This document shows positions 37,418 through 46,308 of a stretch of DNA of 64,000 nt, one piece after another. This DNA comes from Aurantiochytrium sp. KH105 (Eukaryota > Sar > Bigyra > Thraustochytrida > Thraustochytriidae). Where the stretch lies: positions 1 through 64,000 of the forward strand of contig BGKB01000117.1 of NCBI GenBank assembly GCA_003116975.1. The letters are read 5' to 3'. Every line of letters starts with the position of its first letter. Position 1 is the first letter of the stretch. Under the pieces are notes generated by a model. That model searched no databases. It was given only the letters and a program-made list of their open reading frames with translations, and was not told the DNA's origin. A program made the translations under genes and the position numbers.

Positions 37418-39430
37418 TCATGATGTCTGCGTGCAGCTTGCATCTTGAGTAAGGTACGACTTGAGTTTCTCAGCCAAGAGCGCGCTAAATCCCCGAACGT
37501 ACTTGCAAAATTGAAGCGAAGCCTTTCCGTTCGGATCGACAATGTCTTTTGACCCGGAAAGCCAGCGCTGATTGAACGTTTCGGGGAGAGACAGCACGAC
37601 AGACATGCGACTCACGGGAGAATCCCCGGTGGAGGAGGACTCGGCAGTCTCCCATACCACGCAGCTCTCTAAATAAAAGGAATTGATAGTTTGGCCCTCT
37701 TTCAGAGCAGTACTCTCGAGCTCTTCGAGAGCGCTCGCAGGGAGCATCATCTTATGATGTGTGGTGGTGGAGCGCGCGAGAATGTAGCAGGTCGCACAAT
37801 TGATGTTACCCAATCCTTCGCGCACCGCGCCCTGGGCACGACTCTCCGATTTAGTGCGTTCATCCTCTTCTTCTTCTTGTGATGACGATTCTGCGCCCAT
37901 GGGGAGATGCAAGGCTGCCTGCGAAATATCCTGCTTGGTCTTAGTGGATACGTAGACCCAGTCGGCATCCGGGTCGAACTGACGCGTATAAGACACCTTA
38001 ATGAGCTGTGGCGTGTCTCCGGACTGTGCAGGTGCCTCCGAGGCATGCATGGGGCCTGGTCCAGCTTCAGGGCGGTCTTTTGTGGACTTTTTCGTACGAT
38101 CAATACTCTCGGAAATGACGTGTTCAATCTTGATGTTCTCCCAGTTCTTCTTGGAGTCGGCAAAATTGAAGAATTGTTGGGTGACGGACTGATCATTCCA
38201 CAACGACCAGTAAACATCCGCGAGGGTTTCTGGCTTGATGCCAGGGATGAGCTGATCCACGCGGACCTGGAGACGCTTTCCCGTGGCTGGCTTGAAGTCG
38301 TCGACGTGTCGAAACCACATGGCTAACTTTGGTTGGCCGCCCATGCTGGCCAACTCTGCGGGTATATCAGCACGACGCCATCTTGACTTTTCCCGCACGC
38401 TGCGCGTCAGAAGCGAGAGCACATAAGAAATGGCGTAGTCGGCTCCCTTTTCGTAGAGCTTCCGCTTGGTCACGTCATTCGTAGGAATGCCTGCGGCCAT
38501 ATGCTGGAGAGCGCTGATGAACTTTTTGTACTCGGCCAATTGTGCCTTGAGAAGCTCGTTTTCAATGTGTGTATCGATGTCTCCTCCCTCTCGCATTTCT
38601 TGGACCTTGGCGACGAGCTCTTCGATTTCGGCTAGAAATTCCGCGCGTTCGATGCGAAGACGCTTATTCTCCTCCAAAAGGTCTGCCATTTCGCGCTTCT
38701 TCTTTTGGCGGGCGGTCTTGCTCGCCTTGGCAACGGCGCGTCGTCGCTCTGCGACCCACGCTTCCTGCGTGTCTGTATCCGTGCCCGCGTCCTTTTTCAT
38801 CTGCTCCTGCACGTGATCGGGACCAGTTGCAGAGAGCTCATGCACGCCAGAGTCAAGGTTCACAAGCTGCGGCTGCTGCTGCTGCTGCGGCGGCAGCGGA
38901 GGGCCGACATGAAGCTGCTGATGGAACTGTTCTTGATGCTGCTGGAGATGGCGTGCGTGTTCGTCGTGCGCGTACAGCAAGGCCGGGTGCGGGACGTCAA
39001 TGAGCAGCTGGTCGTCCACGGTATCTTCTCCCGCCGTATGCCCAGGATGGCGTCGGAACCCCGCTGGAATCCGGCCCGCGCCCTGCTGCCAGCTTCCCCC
39101 CGGGTCGCCCGCCAAGCCGCCGCCGCCGCCGCCGCCGCGGGCCCCGTCGGCGCCCTCCGCGTCCACGCGGGGCCGCGCCATGCCGCCGAGGTCCTCCATG
39201 AACCCCGACCCCGCGCGGCCGGCCTTCCGCCCCGCGCTGCGCAGACCGCGCGGGCGCGGGCTGCGCGGGCTCGGGCTGCGCGGGCACGGGCTGCGCGGGC
39301 TGCGCGGGCTGAGGTCCGCGGGCGCCGCGTCGGGCGCGGCGCTCGATGGCGGTCTGCGGCCGCGAGAAGCGCCGAGCGCGTCCATGCTTGCGCGGCATCC
39401 ATCCATGCATCCATGCATCCGTGCGTCCAT
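37418..39430 (-). CDS. bZIP-containing protein with large C-terminal domain
   Basis: Up to 670 residues if read from the ATG at 39430. That start lies in a CATC repeat which yields MDARMHGCMDGCRASMDAL, so the true start may be the internal MDALGAS or MEDLGGM. The N-terminal ~200 residues are Pro/Arg/Ser/Gly- and Gln-rich and disordered. A basic-leucine zipper follows at about 228-285: ERRRAVAKASKTARQKKKRE as the basic part and LLEENKRLRIERAEFLAEIEELVAKV as the zipper, although the usual N-x-x-A-A-x-x-S/C-R core is not cleanly kept (K-x-S-K-T-A-R). The remaining ~370 residues (ISYVLSLLTRSVREKSRW... and later FNQRWLSGSKDIV) look like one folded domain. Oomycetes and relatives have bZIP proteins joined to START-like domains; I infer the same layout here. 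Likely a nuclear transcription factor. Confidence 0.75.
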   Translation of the reverse strand: MDARMHGCMDGCRASMDALGASRGRRPPSSAAPDAAPADLSPRSPRSPCPRSPSPRSPRPRGLRSAGRKAGRAGSGFMEDLGGMARPRVDAEGADGARGGGGGGGLAGDPGGSWQQGAGRIPAGFRRHPGHTAGEDTVDDQLLIDVPHPALLYAHDEHARHLQQHQEQFHQQLHVGPPLPPQQQQQPQLVNLDSGVHELSATGPDHVQEQMKKDAGTDTDTQEAWVAERRRAVAKASKTARQKKKREMADLLEENKRLRIERAEFLAEIEELVAKVQEMREGGDIDTHIENELLKAQLAEYKKFISALQHMAAGIPTNDVTKRKLYEKGADYAISYVLSLLTRSVREKSRWRRADIPAELASMGGQPKLAMWFRHVDDFKPATGKRLQVRVDQLIPGIKPETLADVYWSLWNDQSVTQQFFNFADSKKNWENIKIEHVISESIDRTKKSTKDRPEAGPGPMHASEAPAQSGDTPQLIKVSYTRQFDPDADWVYVSTKTKQDISQAALHLPMGAESSSQEEEEDERTKSESRAQGAVREGLGNINCATCYILARSTTTHHKMMLPASALEELESTALKEGQTINSFYLESCVVWETAESSSTGDSPVSRMSVVLSLPETFNQRWLSGSKDIVDPNGKASLQFCKYVRGFSALLAEKLKSYLTQDASCTQTS

Positions 39431-39440
39431 GCATCCGCGG
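39400..39440. repeat. CATC/CATG-rich short tandem repeat at a start codon
   Basis: Repeats of the type CATCCATGCATCCATG supply several in-frame ATGs at the beginning of the minus-strand bZIP gene and make its start ambiguous. Confidence 0.8.
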
Positions 39441-39717
39441 CGCCGCGGTGGTTAGGCCCGCGCAGACCCGGCTCCGCGCGGACCGGGCCGCGGCCTCGCG
39501 CCGGCGCCGCGCGAAGCCCGCGCTGCGCCGCGCCGCGCCGCGCCAGACGGAGGCGGCGGAGGAGGAGGAGGGGGAGGAGGAGGAGATGGAGATGGAGATG
39601 GAGATGGGGATGGGGATGGTCGGCGCCCGCCCTGGGGCCGGGGATGGCTGGCTGGATGGATGATGCGCGGCGAGGCCTCGAGGCGCGGCAGACGGCCAGA
39701 GGCCTCGCGCGCGCAGG

Positions 39718-40326
39718 ATGGCGTGGCGGTCGCTGCGGCTGGGCGGGGAGCGCGCCAACGTGCTGGCGCGCGTGCCGGGCCCCTCGTCCGCGCGGCGGCG
39801 CGGCGCGGTGGCGGCCTTCGACCTGGACGACACGCTCGTCGAGACGTGGTCCGGGGCGCCGCCCTGGCGCAGGCGCTCCGGCGCCGACTGGACGTGGCGG
39901 TACGCGAGCGTGCCGCAGCGCCTCCGCGAGGAAGCGCGCGCAGGCCGCGCGCTCGTCGTCTTCTCGAACCAGAGTCACGTGCGGAGCGCGCATCACGGCA
40001 AGGCAGCCGCCAAGCTGAAGAAGGTCGTCGACGCTGTGGCAAGAGAGCTTGATCTGACCCCCGAACAGGGGGGGCTTGCCTTTGTCGCAGCTACGCAAAA
40101 GGATGCGTATCGCAAAAGCATCCAAGGCGAGCTTTGGGCCGTGTACGAGGAACTCTTTGGTATCAGCGTCGACAGCAGGAATTCCTTTTACGTTGGAGAC
40201 GCCGCTGGCCGCGAGTCTGACTTCGGAAGCGGCGATGCCGACTTTGCGCGCGCGCGTGGTGTTCGTTTCATGACTCCTGAAGAGTACTTTATGGACGCTG
40301 CTCCTGACGGATCCTCTAGCCCGTGA
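39718..40326 (+). CDS. PNKP-type DNA 3'-phosphatase (HAD fold), phosphatase domain only
   Basis: A 202-residue HAD phosphatase from ATG 39718. The nucleophile motif is AFDLDDTLV (D35, D37); motif II is VVFSNQS; motif III/IV is FYVGDAAGRESDFGSGDADFA, followed by GVRFMTPEEYF. This set, especially YVGDAAGR and TPEE, is specific for the 3'-phosphatase of polynucleotide kinase/phosphatase (PNK3P), which restores 3'-OH ends during DNA break repair. The FHA domain and 5'-kinase domain of animal PNKP are absent, as in yeast Tpp1. One oddity is DLDDT where most PNKPs have DLDGT or DxDGT. It shares a 287-base divergent spacer with the bZIP gene. Confidence 0.88.
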   Translation: MAWRSLRLGGERANVLARVPGPSSARRRGAVAAFDLDDTLVETWSGAPPWRRRSGADWTWRYASVPQRLREEARAGRALVVFSNQSHVRSAHHGKAAAKLKKVVDAVARELDLTPEQGGLAFVAATQKDAYRKSIQGELWAVYEELFGISVDSRNSFYVGDAAGRESDFGSGDADFARARGVRFMTPEEYFMDAAPDGSSSP

Positions 40327-40898
40327 TTGGCCAGCGTAGCTTCTCTTAGCAAGGGCAAAAGTACAGACATGGTGAGGCTCATCGCGACGATCGTTTCTTC
40401 ACAGTCTCGGCTTGATCACCTTGGGGTTAAAAAATGGCAGCTCTGAACTTGTGTTTCTGTATCAAACGCTGAGCTGATCTCTAAATGAGAATTCGTTAAG
40501 TCTGACCCAGGGCCGACCTCGGATGCTGGTTTGTACGTGTCTTCGTCCACACAGAGGCCAAGCTCGACGCGCTCGCGAGCATACATACGCGCGAAAGCGA
40601 GCTTTGAGATCGAACGAGCCGATGACGTTCATCAATCTCTGCATGGGTCATTTTTTTAGTGTCGACATGCCTTGGAAACGGAACGATTGCCCTCAGGTGT
40701 CGCTCGTGAATGAGGCGAGGGCGCACTTTCTCGCATCTGAGAAACGAATTGAATCTTCACTGTCTCAAGTTCACTTCTGGCGATAGCACAATACGGGAAG
40801 ATATCTGCTCAGCGTTAGCAACATTTCTAAACGAAAAGCCTGGCAACCGTGGAAGAGAATCTGCGAAATTGCTTTCATTGTTCGAGTTTTGTACGTTG
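40327..40898. other. Convergent 3' spacer
   Basis: 572 bases between the phosphatase and cyclase-like gene 3' ends; no gene or repeat recognised. Confidence 0.35.
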
Positions 40899-43800
40899 TT
40901 ATTGCACGACACAAAAGGAGCTCTTGGTTGAACTCTTTTCTTCCTGCGCAACATCGCTAGAGCTCTCGTGAGTAACTTGCAATGATACTGTCGTTTCACT
41001 TGCACGGGGTTTTCCGCGAGACTTGGGTGCTCTGGAAAGCGATGCGAGCTGTGAAAGAGCATTAAAGATGAGATGTGCACTCTGACGCGAACTGACGACG
41101 AGGCGCATGTACTCGCGATTATGATCAAAGTCTTCCATCGTCGCCAGGTGATACGCGCTTTCAACATCGCTTTTGACGAGAAATTCAAGCGTTACGCCAT
41201 CTCGCATCAACTCCGTTATGGTCTCATCTAAATGCCCTTGCGCGACGCATTTTAGCGGTGAGATTACCACGGCGCGATGCTCCAGACAAACGTTCATACC
41301 GCGGAAATGTAGCTCTCGCAAGTATTGATCCTCTGCGAAATGAACTAAAAGCCCAACATGCAAGTCATTGGTCATGGAATAGCAATGGCATGCATCTTGA
41401 TTTGGGGAATCCGCCAGGGCGGCCTCCGAAGGTAGCTTACATACCCGGCGCTGCGAACACTGTTTCCCGAGCAGAGGCGCGAGTTCGTGGTAGCTACGAA
41501 GACACGCCACAAAGGCCGCAAAGCTACGATACAAATTTCCTCTTTTGCGTTCATTAATGCCCACCACGAACATGGCACGCGCAGCTGCATCTTCTGCCTC
41601 CCTCACTTGCGTTCGTTTCCAAGAGCGTGCCAGATCCGAGCACCGCAATGACAGCTTGATCACACGCTCATCATCGCCGTGGACCTTGCCAAGACCTTTG
41701 TTAATGTATGTGCATGCTAGCATATGATGCTCGGCTCCCGCCTGGCCAAAGTGAGAGCCAATTAGAATCTCAAGCTCGGCCTCATTCGACCGAGACCATG
41801 TACCAGGCGGACCCATGCGGCTCTCGTAAATGCGGGCCAGCTCAAAGTGCGCCTTCTTGCGAAAAAAAGGCATAAGTGTCGAGTATAGTGGCATGAAATC
41901 TTTTTCCGAGTTGTTCACCCAGAATACGCCGTGCCCGACTTTACGCAGCACCTGCAACTTGACTTGAAGCACCCGTAGCGCCAGCGCCAAGTCCTCGTCG
42001 CTGCACGAGTCAGGTAGCACCGACTGCAAAATACCCACGTGAATGTCTGGTGAGGCGGCGGCCATGACTGCCACGTATTGGACAATCTCATGGATGATTT
42101 CGGCCTGCTCCACATCTGCTGTGGCCGCGATAATCTCGTCAACTAAGCTCACGCTGGTATCGTCAAAGATGAGGCGGCGCACATCGATCGGGTTGGCATC
42201 GGCCACTCGCGCGAAGCGGATGTCTTCAATGAGAGATAGCTCGTTGCGAACAGCAGCGAGCTCGAGGCGCTCCTCATTCTCGCTTCCCATGTCGAGCAAG
42301 CCTTCAGGAAAGAAGATTTGCAGAGCCTCATCGAAACCGTGGACGAAAGCTTTGGAGGCACCAAAACGCATGCTCAAACTCGCGGGCAAGTGCACAAATG
42401 TGGCTTGATCCAGAATCACAAAGGGGCTTTGAAGGCTAATTGACCTCCTTGCGAGAAAAGTTGCGAGATGAGGTACAGAACCAAGAACTGCGTGTTTGTG
42501 TCGAAATGAGTCTCCGAGCGTACCAATTCTGCAGTCGCCAGAACTAACACCAATCGAGGCCTTAAAACCCAGCTTGAAGAGCTCGCGAGCAACTCGCAAA
42601 GCCGCAAAGAGCCCACGAACTGCGCCGCGCCGCTGCTCATTCCGGAAGTGCGCGATAAGTAACACACGGTTCTTTTCCAATTTTACTGAAAAGACTTCCC
42701 CCGCTCCATAGATGAGGGCGCGTTGCGATATTAGCGTCACAGTCTGAAGAAAGGAGACGCGATCGTAGTCCGCGGAGAGTTCCTTGGTCCTGGCGTCTGC
42801 CAGGACGGCTACAACTGTACCCTGCGCAGTGTCGAGCTTCTCTGCGAAGCTTCCCCTGGCAACCTTTGCCAGGACAGAGTACGGAGAAAATCTGGCCAAG
42901 ACCTCAATGTTGGTTGGATGAAAGTCGCTGCGGGTGCTAAGGTCATCTCCCTGTACAGCCTCTTTTGCAAGTGCGCTAAAGTTGCTCGATTTGTCTGCAA
43001 ATGAGAGCTCCCGTGACACCCGACGATCCGCTGTCCGTCCGCCTGCAAGTGTGTAAGCAGCCTCACGGCCGGCATCAGGCCATGTACTTAGCTCTTTGAG
43101 AAGTCGAGTGGCGAGATTCGCGTCTTTGCCAATGCGGACAAAGGGCGTGGACAACTGCGCGTGTCTTTTCACAAATTCAACAGACGTATGCGCGAGGACT
43201 TGGTTCTTTATCGCGCAGGTTGCCAGTTCGCGCGCCCGCGCAACCGTCTCGCCCGAGGGAACAGCTCTGCAGCGACGGAGCACGCCACCGACGATATCGA
43301 GCTTGAGTTTCCCAAAAGCAACCCCTATATGAATCTGCAAATAGTCCTTTGTACGAATGCTTGGGTGGAGTGAAAAGGCTTTGAAGTCCTGGCGTAAAGT
43401 CAGAGCAAACGTGAGAGCTCGGCGCTGGCACTCGGCCTTCTTCCCCCCATTCGACGTGGCAGCGTCGGAGGGGTCCAAGGGAAACAGAATCTCGGCAGTG
43501 TCTTCGCCGATGTACAGAGGGTCACCCTCGAAGCGCTGCGCGCACATGAGCACGAGACTCCAATACTTTGAGAACACTTCTGCGGCATCGATCTGGGGGG
43601 CTGGGGCGGTTGCCCCGTTAGTGACACTATCGATGATGCTCATAAATCGCATTCGCGCGCTTATCCGGTCCATGGCGAGCACAAAGTCAGTGAGTCCGTG
43701 CAGGTGAATCACCACGAACGTGCCTTCTAACTGAAATGTTGATGACGGCGCAAGCACCCGCAAATCATTGGCAATAGGAATAGAGCGCAGACACGTGGGC

Positions 43801-44225
43801 GCGAGCGACAGTATAGCAAGTATTTTCTCATAACTCTGTTGCGCGATGACTGGATCTGTGGACCGGCGAAAGCGATTTCCCCATGCGCGAACTTCCTCGT
43901 GGAGCTTACGCGACTTTGCGCAAGTACTGTGCTTGACTCGCTCGTCCGCGAGCGCGCGCGCCCAAGACTGTATGGCTCTGACTGCATTTATCCGTCCGTC
44001 CTCCGGCTCGTTCTTGCCACCAAGTAGCTTTTTCGTTTCGGCGCTGTGCCCGGAATCTTGTGATGATGTGCTCTTCTTAAAACTAACTTCGGCGTTGGCA
44101 ATCTCTTGTTTAGGTGTCGTGCGGGAATGCCAAGGTCTCGAGGTTGCTTTGCCGAATACATCATCAAAGATGGACGAGTCGCTCCGTGTACCTAGAAACG
44201 CATAGTCGCTGCTCTCCTCGCTCAT
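40899..44225 (-). CDS. Soluble adenylyl cyclase-like protein with two degenerate cyclase domains
   Basis: A 1108-residue protein from ATG 44225 (MSEESSDYAFLG). Two class III cyclase homology domains can be seen, about residues 165-370 and 480-690. In the first, FVVIHLHGLTDFVL corresponds to the first metal-binding block and GEDTAEILF to the second; IHIGVAFGKLKLDIVG is the dimerisation strand. In the second, IGVSSGDCRIGTLGDSFRHKHAVLG is close to the ADCY10 pattern. The C-terminal ~400 residues are helical, like the regulatory part of ADCY10, without a visible P-loop. Key residues seem lost: the first metal Asp aligns with His (HLHGLT), and the VN..AR signature becomes TVARARE and SVPHLATF. The domains may therefore sense or bind nucleotide or bicarbonate rather than make cAMP. 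Family resemblance is moderate; the pseudo-enzyme reading is inference. Confidence 0.7.
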   Translation of the reverse strand: MSEESSDYAFLGTRSDSSIFDDVFGKATSRPWHSRTTPKQEIANAEVSFKKSTSSQDSGHSAETKKLLGGKNEPEDGRINAVRAIQSWARALADERVKHSTCAKSRKLHEEVRAWGNRFRRSTDPVIAQQSYEKILAILSLAPTCLRSIPIANDLRVLAPSSTFQLEGTFVVIHLHGLTDFVLAMDRISARMRFMSIIDSVTNGATAPAPQIDAAEVFSKYWSLVLMCAQRFEGDPLYIGEDTAEILFPLDPSDAATSNGGKKAECQRRALTFALTLRQDFKAFSLHPSIRTKDYLQIHIGVAFGKLKLDIVGGVLRRCRAVPSGETVARARELATCAIKNQVLAHTSVEFVKRHAQLSTPFVRIGKDANLATRLLKELSTWPDAGREAAYTLAGGRTADRRVSRELSFADKSSNFSALAKEAVQGDDLSTRSDFHPTNIEVLARFSPYSVLAKVARGSFAEKLDTAQGTVVAVLADARTKELSADYDRVSFLQTVTLISQRALIYGAGEVFSVKLEKNRVLLIAHFRNEQRRGAVRGLFAALRVARELFKLGFKASIGVSSGDCRIGTLGDSFRHKHAVLGSVPHLATFLARRSISLQSPFVILDQATFVHLPASLSMRFGASKAFVHGFDEALQIFFPEGLLDMGSENEERLELAAVRNELSLIEDIRFARVADANPIDVRRLIFDDTSVSLVDEIIAATADVEQAEIIHEIVQYVAVMAAASPDIHVGILQSVLPDSCSDEDLALALRVLQVKLQVLRKVGHGVFWVNNSEKDFMPLYSTLMPFFRKKAHFELARIYESRMGPPGTWSRSNEAELEILIGSHFGQAGAEHHMLACTYINKGLGKVHGDDERVIKLSLRCSDLARSWKRTQVREAEDAAARAMFVVGINERKRGNLYRSFAAFVACLRSYHELAPLLGKQCSQRRVCKLPSEAALADSPNQDACHCYSMTNDLHVGLLVHFAEDQYLRELHFRGMNVCLEHRAVVISPLKCVAQGHLDETITELMRDGVTLEFLVKSDVESAYHLATMEDFDHNREYMRLVVSSRQSAHLIFNALSQLASLSRAPKSRGKPRASETTVSLQVTHESSSDVAQEEKSSTKSSFCVVQ

Positions 44226-44460
44226 GCTTGCTCCCCTCACCAGGCGCGCGTCTTCGGGTCGCGAGGCGTTGAACGACAGGTGTGCACGTGGCCTTGCCCA
44301 AGCTCGCGGGCAGCCTATGGCCTGCGTCCCCGCGTCTGTGTCGTGCGCGGCAGCGACTCGATAGACGGACGAGCTGATGCCCGTATTTACGATCTGGCAA
44401 CAGCGAGCGCTCTCTGGAAACCTTGACGGGGACGCACAGGGGAGGGAGTTATACAGTCGG

Positions 44461-44712
44461 CGCGCAGCTGCGGTATGTTCCTTTGAGCTGAGTGGCCCTG
44501 CCAGTGGAGCAATGCTACGGCATAGTATAGAGGACCGGAACCCCGAAGAACGCGGAGCTGCGGTATGTATCTGAGTGGCCCTGTTAGTGCAGCAATCAGT
44601 CAAGAGGAGAGAAAAAGAAAAACTTTCACAAAAGGGCGCGGAGTTGCGGTATACCCCAGAGCCTTCAGCCGAGCGACCACTGGCGAGTGGCCCCGCAGTG
44701 TTCAACGGATGC
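44461..44712. repeat. Three spaced imperfect repeats upstream of the cyclase-like gene
   Basis: GCAGCTGCGGTATG-type sequence begins at 44461, 44551 and 44637 (spacing 90 and 86), each followed 15-45 bases later by GAGTGGCCC and a CAGTG/AGTGC block. They lie about 240-490 bases upstream of the minus-strand start at 44225. Confidence 0.75.
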
Positions 44713-45102
44713 GGAACACGAAGGAGAAAGTAGAAGCAGCCTCTCTGGCTGCGGGAAGGTTCATGAATACCTCAGTTTACTTCAGTGGAAATCATTGTGG
44801 TAGGGAATAGTATGACTCGGGATGGCGCGAAGCGGTACACCGGTGGTGGTAGTGGAGGGCCTCTGTGTGCGCGGCGAGGTGGCCGAGGAGGGCCGCGCTG
44901 GAGGTTCGACGGTCCGCCGTGGTGACAGCGACCATGGCGAGTGGCGCGCTTGCGCATGAACTCGAAGACCTTGATTTTTATTTTTTCAAAACTAAATCCT
45001 TGACTGATCGAATGACGTGCCATTCCCGGCTGGCTGCCCAGTGGGAAATTGGTCTTATGTTGAAAAGCGGGGCGAGAATGGCCAGACGCGTTCGTTATCG
45101 GA

Positions 45103-45134
45103 CCCGCCAGCCAGCCAGCTAGCCAGCCAGCCAA
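45103..45134. repeat. CCAG tetranucleotide repeat
   Basis: About seven CCAG units with one CTAG interruption. Confidence 0.85.
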
Positions 45135-45331
45135 TAGTCTAGCCAGATAATCTGGCCGCTTCGCTTTGATCGGGCCAGCATGCACGGCCATGACGAGCAA
45201 TACTTCGGTGAGCCAGATTGAAATGATGGTATTGATGCGTCTCGAAACTGTCCTTGCCTCAGCTTGCGGAAAAGGCATAGAGGGAAGGGTGGGTTGAATA
45301 GTTTTGTTTTTGGAGGCGGGGGGCGAGGCGC

Positions 45332-45348
45332 GGGGGGGGGGGGGGGGG
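45332..45348. repeat. Poly-G run
   Basis: Seventeen consecutive G residues preceded by GGGGGGCGAGGCGC; length may be imprecise because such runs are hard to sequence. Confidence 0.8.
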
Positions 45349-46308
45349 AGATTGGCTGGTCTGCCATGGGTTACGTTCCCTGAATAAATTTGCTCAGGCA
45401 ACCAGATGCCAATCTTGCATTCCTTGCTTGTCCTGCCGGTCCGGTCACTCCGGAAATGCTATAGAGGCCTCGGGCCGGGCGGCCGGTGAGAGTCAGGACA
45501 CGTTCTAGCGATCGTGAATAGCGTTGACGAGAAAGGGAAACTTAGCCTCGGCTCTATGGCCTCGCCGGTAACGCGAGGCTTAGATATCGGCACTCGGACG
45601 TCTTCAACGGCTCCATTAAAGCCTTTCTTGTTCACACCCTCTCAAAAGCTCCAATTCCGGTGCAAGAAGTTCTACGAAGCACCAGCTGTGGTTGGAGGAG
45701 TGTGTGTTGGGGGGAAACGATCTCCGTTTTCGTTGAATTTCCTCTCTTACGAGGCGAGAACCCGGGAAAAGAGCTATGAAGCTTAAAGTCGGCTCGGCAG
45801 ATGATGCGTTCGCCCCCTTTCCCCACTTCACTCTCCTGTATTTTTGACGCGGCACTTGGTGGGCCGCGAACGCCGAGGAGGGTGGAAAGTAAATAATTCG
45901 CGAGAATTTTATTTGGCTGCAAAGGGCGAATGCAGTTGCTTTCCTCTTTTTGAAGCAACCGCGGAAGCGCACCCGAGGGTGGGGCGGCTTCAACTTGGCC
46001 TTTGTGAACAACGGAACGGACGCAAAGTCTGCTCGCATCAAGACGTATTGGTCGCAAGTCAAGGCGAAGATGAGACGAGAGAAGACCAGAAAAGGAGAAT
46101 GCGCCAAAACGAGAGGGTGTGAGACGCGTCATTGAGTCGTTTATCGCCACGGTCTGTTTTTCTGCAACGCGACCAATGAAGTACCTGCAATGCTGCCGAT
46201 GTGAGGAAACGTCGACATGCCGCAAGATCTTCTCCAGGCTTACCAACCGGAAGGATTCCTTACCATCGTTCTTAAACTGATTGAAACATTGTTTCGTAAT
46301 TTTGATGA

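Larger units (their letters stand above)
44226..46308. other. 2.1 kb gene-free region with several repeats
   Basis: No convincing gene. It contains a triple imperfect repeat (44461-44712), a CCAG repeat (45103-45134), and a poly-G run (45332-45348). A 226-codon minus-strand frame (45632-46312) has no protein-like features and abuts the stop of the next gene by four bases; I leave it out. Confidence 0.45.
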
